Shown: positions 62,909-64,000 of the stretch, in pieces
How the letters are laid out: each line of letters opens with the position of its first letter
Numbering within the stretch: the stretch's first letter is position 1
Assembly (NCBI GenBank): GCA_963779735.1
Contig: CAVZZJ010000010.1
Location: 72,143 to 136,142 of the forward strand
DNA length: 64,000 nt
Reading direction: 5' to 3'
Source: Bog-473 sp963779735
Lineage (GTDB): Bacteria; Actinomycetota; Acidimicrobiia; Acidimicrobiales; RAAP-2
Made by a program: the position numbers and the translations under genes
The notes under the pieces: model-generated
What the model was told of the DNA's origin: nothing
Databases searched by the model: none
Seen by the model: only the letters and a program-made list of their open reading frames with translations

Positions 62909-63760
62909 ATGAGCAACGGCATGCTCGACGGCAAGAGGGCGATCGTGACCGGCGCCAGCCGGGGGATCGGTGCAGCTGTTGCCCAACGCTTCGCAGCGGA
63001 GGGGGCCCGGGTGGCGCTCGTGGCCCGCACCCGCGAAACGCACGCAGAACTCGCCGGGAGTCTGTCGGAGACGATGGCCAAGTGCCAGACCCATGGCGCA
63101 GAGGTCGCGGTGATTCAGGCCGATCTCGCCGACGTCGAGTCCCGAAGCACGGTGGTGGATCAAGCGGTCCGGTTGCTCGGAGGGCCGGTGGACATACTGG
63201 TGAACAATGCCGCTGCGTCGGTGTACGAGCCGGTCGCGCACTATCCGCTCGCGAGCCGGCGCACGATGTTCGAGGTCAACCTTCACGCTCCGGTGGACCT
63301 CATTCAGGCGGCGCTGCCGGAGATGATCTCACAGGGTTCCGGTTGGGTGGTCAACGTCTCGAGCTCGACCGCCGACTACGACCGAGGAACCGACGGGCAG
63401 GCCCCGGGACCAGGGGGGTTGAGCTCCACGCTGGCCGTGTACGCCGCGTCCAAGGCGGCCCTCAACCGGCTCAGCTACGCCTTGGCCCAGGAGCTGCGCG
63501 GGACCGGCGTCCGAGTGAACTGCGTGCTGCCGAGGAGTGCGGTGCTGACCGAGGGGATGGCGGCGCTGCTCGGGCCCAACCCCGATCCGAAGCACCTCGA
63601 GCCGCTCGAAACGATGGCCGAGGCCATTTTGTGGCTGTCCCGCTGCCCGGAGGAGACGACCGGGGGCACCTTCCGAAGCCTGGCGCTGCTCGAGGCGATG
63701 GGGACAGAGGTGATGTCCCTCGACGGTAAGAACAACATGTCAAGAACGTGGCACCAGTAG
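62909..63760 (+). CDS. Short-chain dehydrogenase/reductase
   Basis: 283 residues; AGAGAGG precedes the ATG. SDR motifs: VTGASRGIGAAVAQRFAAEG, NNAAASVYEPV, Ser in NVSSSTADY, Tyr/Lys in LAVYAASKAALNRLSYALAQ. The segment DYDRGTDGQAPGPGGLSST is an insertion between the catalytic Ser and Tyr, unlike most family members, and the C-terminus lacks the usual D-G-G motif. The arginine after the glycine-rich loop (ARTRETHAEL) suggests NADP(H). The last 240 bp of the window (63761-64000) show no gene. Confidence 0.9.
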   Translation: MSNGMLDGKRAIVTGASRGIGAAVAQRFAAEGARVALVARTRETHAELAGSLSETMAKCQTHGAEVAVIQADLADVESRSTVVDQAVRLLGGPVDILVNNAAASVYEPVAHYPLASRRTMFEVNLHAPVDLIQAALPEMISQGSGWVVNVSSSTADYDRGTDGQAPGPGGLSSTLAVYAASKAALNRLSYALAQELRGTGVRVNCVLPRSAVLTEGMAALLGPNPDPKHLEPLETMAEAILWLSRCPEETTGGTFRSLALLEAMGTEVMSLDGKNNMSRTWHQ

Positions 63761-64000
63761 CTTGTGAGTGAGGCGCAAGCTTCACCCATCCAGGTCCCTT
63801 GAGCAGGTCAAACAGCCCCTCATTGACCGCCAGCGGTGGAGGCCATGGCCCCTCTGCCGGGTTGGTCAACCGTCAACCTGGCCCCATCGAGATATCGATT
63901 TGGTAAACCGAGGGCTACCGAATCGGATTCGCGCACGGAGGCACCGCTAACCGGGTGCCTAGTTCCGGACGCCACTGGATAGTACCAACTCTTTAAGAAC

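Noticed and set aside
63761..64000. Open frames in the last 240 bp.
   Set aside because: All are shadows or lack a start; no gene or repeat seen.

Overview
High-GC sequence typical of an actinobacterium, most likely class Acidimicrobiia or a relative. The signs are two WhiB regulators, a mycobacterial-type Sdh1 membrane anchor, a UPF0182 / PDZ-Lon / DUF2342 neighbourhood resembling M. tuberculosis Rv3193c-Rv3195, a MoxR-type ATPase/VWA pair resembling Rv0958-Rv0959, an MreB, GTG starts, and many F420-, mycofactocin- and P450-linked families. Taxonomy is inferred from gene content and recalled family knowledge only.

Layout. 1-19.96 kb is a core-type region: Sdh1 anchor (cut by the window edge) with a divergent LysR regulator; AAA+ ATPase and VWA protein ending in a 20-bp tandem repeat; two WhiB proteins around a formimidoyltransferase; DUF2342; a degenerate HtrA-like PDZ protein; MreB; a HEAT-repeat protein; a PDZ-Lon protease; a DivIVA-domain protein with an unexpected phage-head-like Cys/His tail; a UPF0182 membrane protein; the initiator tRNA; and a channel-like membrane protein. 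19.98-20.36 kb holds remnants of an MFS transporter and a histidine kinase. From 21.2 kb to the right edge lies a dense catabolic region: five enoyl-CoA hydratase-like proteins, three P450s, a Rieske oxygenase, a Rieske ferredoxin, two acyl-CoA ligases, two acyl-CoA dehydrogenases, five SDR-type proteins (one of them an extended SDR), three amidohydrolases, three VOC proteins, three SnoaL-like proteins, an orphan molybdenum hydroxylase large subunit, PhyH, amidase, cyclase and other enzymes. This is the usual toolkit for uptake-independent activation, hydroxylation and beta-oxidation-like breakdown of alicyclic, aromatic or terpenoid acids. The substrate cannot be named from sequence. One SDR is of the mycofactocin-coupled type and one TetR protein resembles MftR, although no mycofactocin biosynthesis gene is in the window.

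Regulation. Two near-identical palindromes separate tetR from a divergent epimerase gene. A second palindrome, TGGCA-N5-TGCCA, recurs at three promoters of the catabolic region, 42-48 bp upstream of a minus-strand start codon each time, and suggests one regulon. No convincing intrinsic terminator was seen.

Mobile DNA. An IS630-type element (36829-38446) with imperfect terminal inverted repeats, a TA duplication and a passenger gene sits exactly in a CTAG that ended two convergent genes; both stop codons survived.

Data quality. Six otherwise intact genes (mreB, amidase, SDR at 33 kb, transposase, PhyH, acyl-CoA dehydrogenase) each carry a single-base indel, mostly in G/C-rich or homopolymer runs. 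This looks more like consensus error than gene decay, so the genes are annotated across the shift.
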